Assembly: GCF_947036865.1 (NCBI RefSeq)
Contig: NZ_CAMQSF010000009.1
Location: forward strand, 49,687-113,686
Origin: an uncultured Caulobacter sp.
GTDB lineage: Bacteria; Pseudomonadota; Alphaproteobacteria; Caulobacterales; Caulobacteraceae
Length of the DNA stretch: 64,000 bases
Reading direction: 5' to 3'
Part shown: positions 62,243 through 64,000 of the stretch, piece after piece
How positions within the stretch are numbered: the first letter of the stretch is position 1
How the letters are laid out: each line of letters opens with the position of its first letter
Made by a program: the position numbers and the translations under genes
Notes under the pieces: model-generated
The model's input: only the letters and a program-made list of their open reading frames with translations
Told to the model about the DNA's origin: nothing
The model's database searches: none

Positions 62243-62506
62243 ATGTCGGCCAAGTTCAAGGCGCCCTGGGGCGATATCGCCGAGTTCACGGGCGTTGGCG
62301 CGCTGTTCAGCTGGGTGATCGCCTATGCCGCCGCCGCGCCAAGGCTGGCGGCGGGGCCCCTTTGCGCCGCCGCCTCGGACACTTTGTCGCTGGCCGGTCA
62401 TTGCCCCGCCTGTTTCGAGGCCGCGGCGCTGACGGCCGCTTTCCTAGTTTCGGTCTGGATGGCTCGGCGCGACGCGCCGGAGCGCCTCGCGCGCGCCGCC
62501 GCCTAG
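62243..62506 (+). CDS. Small two-helix membrane protein with CxxC
   Basis: An 87-residue protein of unknown function. Hydrophobic segments lie at about residues 16-36 ([16 protein letters not shown]) and 58-74 ([17 protein letters not shown]). The connecting loop contains a single Cys (PLCAAA) and a CxxC motif in GHCPACFE. CxxC facing the periplasm could bind copper or heme, or act as a thiol relay. GGAGGG lies about ten bases before the ATG. It is divergent from ccoN across a FixK box, so it may be expressed with the cbb3 oxidase. I recognise no family. Confidence 0.7.
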   Translation: MSAKFKAPWGDIAEFTGVGALFSWVIAYAAAAPRLAAGPLCAAASDTLSLAGHCPACFEAAALTAAFLVSVWMARRDAPERLARAAA

Positions 62507-62609
62507 GCCCGCCCCAATCATCGCGCCTTACGGAACTCCACGGCCGAGTTCGGCGGCTGGATCGGAGCGGATCGCGCGTCCTTCAAACGTCCCGGACAAG
62601 GACAAGCCC

Positions 62610-64000
62610 GTGTCGCGCCCTTCGCTTCAGCCTCTGCTCAATCCCAACGGCGTCGTGGTGGTGGGCGGCTCCGACCGGCCGGACACGGTCGGGCGGGTGG
62701 TGTTGCTCAACCTGCTATCGCAGCCGTTCGCCGGCCGGATCTACGCGGTCAATCCCAAGCCCGTGGCGCTGGAGGGGGTGACCTGGGCGGCCTCCATCGA
62801 CGCCTTGCCGGCGGGACTGGATCTGGCGGTGGTGGTGACGCCCGCCCCGACCCTTCCCGAGGTCGTCGGCGCGCTGGGCGCGCGCGGGGTCAAGGTCGCG
62901 GTGGTGATCACCGGCGGCGTCGATGGCGGCGCGCGGGCGGCGATGCTCGCGGCCGCCGAGCCCTGGGGGCTGAGGATCGTCGGCCCGAACGGTCTGGGCG
63001 CGCTGGCGCCGCACGCGGGCCTCAACGCCTCGTTCGCGCGCGGCGGCGCTCAGCCGGGTCGTCTGGCCTTCATCTCGCAGAGCGGCGCCCTGGTCAGCAG
63101 CGCGCTGAGCTGGGCCGGTGAGCGGGGCCTGGGATTTTCCGGCGTGGTGTCGGTCGGCGACATGGCCGACGCCGACATGGCCGACCTGATCGACCTCTTC
63201 GCCGCCGACAGCCGCACCGACGCCATCCTGCTCTATATCGAGGGCGTTCATCAGGCCGCCCGGTTCCTGTCGGCCGCCCGCGCGGCGGCGCGGGTCAAGC
63301 CGGTGATCGCGATCAAGGCCGGCCGCACGGCGGCGGCCCGGGCCGCGGCCTTGTCGCACACCGGAGCCTTGGCGGGCGACTACGACACCCACGTGTGCGC
63401 CTTCGAGCGCGCGGGCGTGGTCATGGTCGAGACTCTGGAGGACCTCTTCGACGCGGCGACGGTGCTTTCGGCCACCCGCCCGCGATCCTGCGAGCGCCTG
63501 GCCATCGTCACCAACGGCGGCGGCGCGGCGGTGCTGGCCGTCGACGGCCTGGCGGCGATCGGCGCGCGCGCGGCGGAGCTTGCTCCGTCCAGCATCTCGG
63601 AGCTAGACGCGGCGCTGCCGGCCGCCTGGTCGCGCCGCGATCCAGTCGACCTGCTGGGCGACGCCGACGCCGAGCGGTATCGCGCCGCGCTGGAGGTGGT
63701 CCTGGCCGATCCCGGCGTCGACGCCGTGCTGGTGATCCATTGCGCCACCGCGATGCGCTCGCCGGTCGATATCGCCGAGGCCGTGACCGAAACCATCGCC
63801 GCCGCCCGGGCGCGGGGCGTGACCAAGCCCGTCATCGGCTGCTGGATGGGCGTGGGCGAGCGCGCCGCCGTCAATGCGATCTTCTCGGCCGCCAAGCTGC
63901 CGCTGTTCGACGAGCCGAACGGCGCGGTCAGGGGCTACGGCTATCTGCTGGCGGCGGCGCGGGCGCGCGCCGCCCTGATGGCCGCGCCGTCGCCGCGCCC
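62610..64000 (+). CDS. ADP-forming acyl-CoA ligase-like protein, partial
   Basis: The first 463 codons of a gene that runs off the window. The CoA-binding domain starts GVVVVGGSDRPDTVGRVVLLNLL, and the NGLGALAPHAGLNASF and FISQSGALVSSALSWA segments are typical of ADP-forming acetyl-CoA synthetase alpha subunits. The active-site phospho-His is His250 in ALSHTGALAGDYD. Later segments NGGGAAVLAVDGLAAIG and DPVDLLGDADAERY fit the second CoA-ligase domain. Such enzymes interconvert acyl-CoA plus ADP and acid plus ATP. The rest (possibly an ATP-grasp and an acetyltransferase domain) is outside the window. The start is a GTG at 62610; no ATG is nearby. Confidence 0.85.
   Translation, partial: MSRPSLQPLLNPNGVVVVGGSDRPDTVGRVVLLNLLSQPFAGRIYAVNPKPVALEGVTWAASIDALPAGLDLAVVVTPAPTLPEVVGALGARGVKVAVVITGGVDGGARAAMLAAAEPWGLRIVGPNGLGALAPHAGLNASFARGGAQPGRLAFISQSGALVSSALSWAGERGLGFSGVVSVGDMADADMADLIDLFAADSRTDAILLYIEGVHQAARFLSAARAAARVKPVIAIKAGRTAAARAAALSHTGALAGDYDTHVCAFERAGVVMVETLEDLFDAATVLSATRPRSCERLAIVTNGGGAAVLAVDGLAAIGARAAELAPSSISELDAALPAAWSRRDPVDLLGDADAERYRAALEVVLADPGVDAVLVIHCATAMRSPVDIAEAVTETIAAARARGVTKPVIGCWMGVGERAAVNAIFSAAKLPLFDEPNGAVRGYGYLLAAARARAALMAAPSPR

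Overview
The window is high-GC, tightly packed alphaproteobacterial chromosome, and everything points to Caulobacter or a close relative. It holds four TonB-dependent receptors (two with their own FecI/FecR-type regulators), a pectinesterase, a ParDE module, FixLJ/FixK control of a cbb3 oxidase, and many 4-nt start/stop overlaps. I see no rRNA, tRNA, CRISPR, prophage or insertion sequence.

Layout. 1-10.7 kb is mostly housekeeping: an acyltransferase, hspQ, a Ppx/GppA-rlmE-K+ channel operon, a small Cys-repeat secreted protein, parDE, then guaB, MAPEG, an RsmB-like methyltransferase and guaA. 10.9-25.5 kb is nutrient-uptake territory: a TonB receptor without a visible signal peptide; an ECF sigma/FecR/TonB receptor/pectinesterase cassette with a perfect 16-bp palindrome before the receptor; a DUF2061 protein and Mn catalase separated by two hairpin repeats; and a second, inverted ECF sigma/FecR/TonB receptor/MBL-hydrolase cassette. 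25.6-29.3 kb carries a membrane protein, a formaldehyde-dehydrogenase-like enzyme and a heparinase II/III-like protein.

29.4-35.1 kb is a candidate glycolipid locus: a lone LptF/LptG-like permease, two divergent GT4 glycosyltransferases around an imperfect dyad, a polytopic membrane protein and a protein resembling the N-terminal domain of plant glucosamine inositolphosphorylceramide transferase. 35.2-41.1 kb is a heavy-metal-type RND efflux operon whose TolC-like gene is broken by a small deletion/frameshift. 41.5-47.9 kb has a TonB receptor, class A acid phosphatase, YncE-like propeller and a converging histidine kinase/response regulator pair. A near-identical 20-bp dyad lies upstream of both the efflux operon and this receptor, suggesting a shared regulator.

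47.9-62.5 kb is a microaerobic respiration island: hemN, fixK, fixJ, fixL, a degenerate receiver protein, a quinone-reductase-like flavoprotein, an OmpW-type porin, and the complete ccoNOQP-ccoGHIS set. FixK/FNR-type boxes (TTGAT-N4-ATCAA) sit before fixK and between ccoN and a small divergent CxxC membrane protein, with a weaker one before the OmpW gene. FixL keeps the heme-PAS ligand residues, so the inferred circuit is low O2 -> FixL -> FixJ -> FixK -> cbb3 oxidase assembly and anaerobic heme synthesis. The window ends inside an ADP-forming acyl-CoA ligase-like gene.

Functions are assigned from motifs and family knowledge by reading; no database search was run. The most interesting leads are the shared 20-bp operator, the glycolipid cluster, the FixK-controlled CxxC protein and the phospho-Asp-lacking receiver beside fixL.
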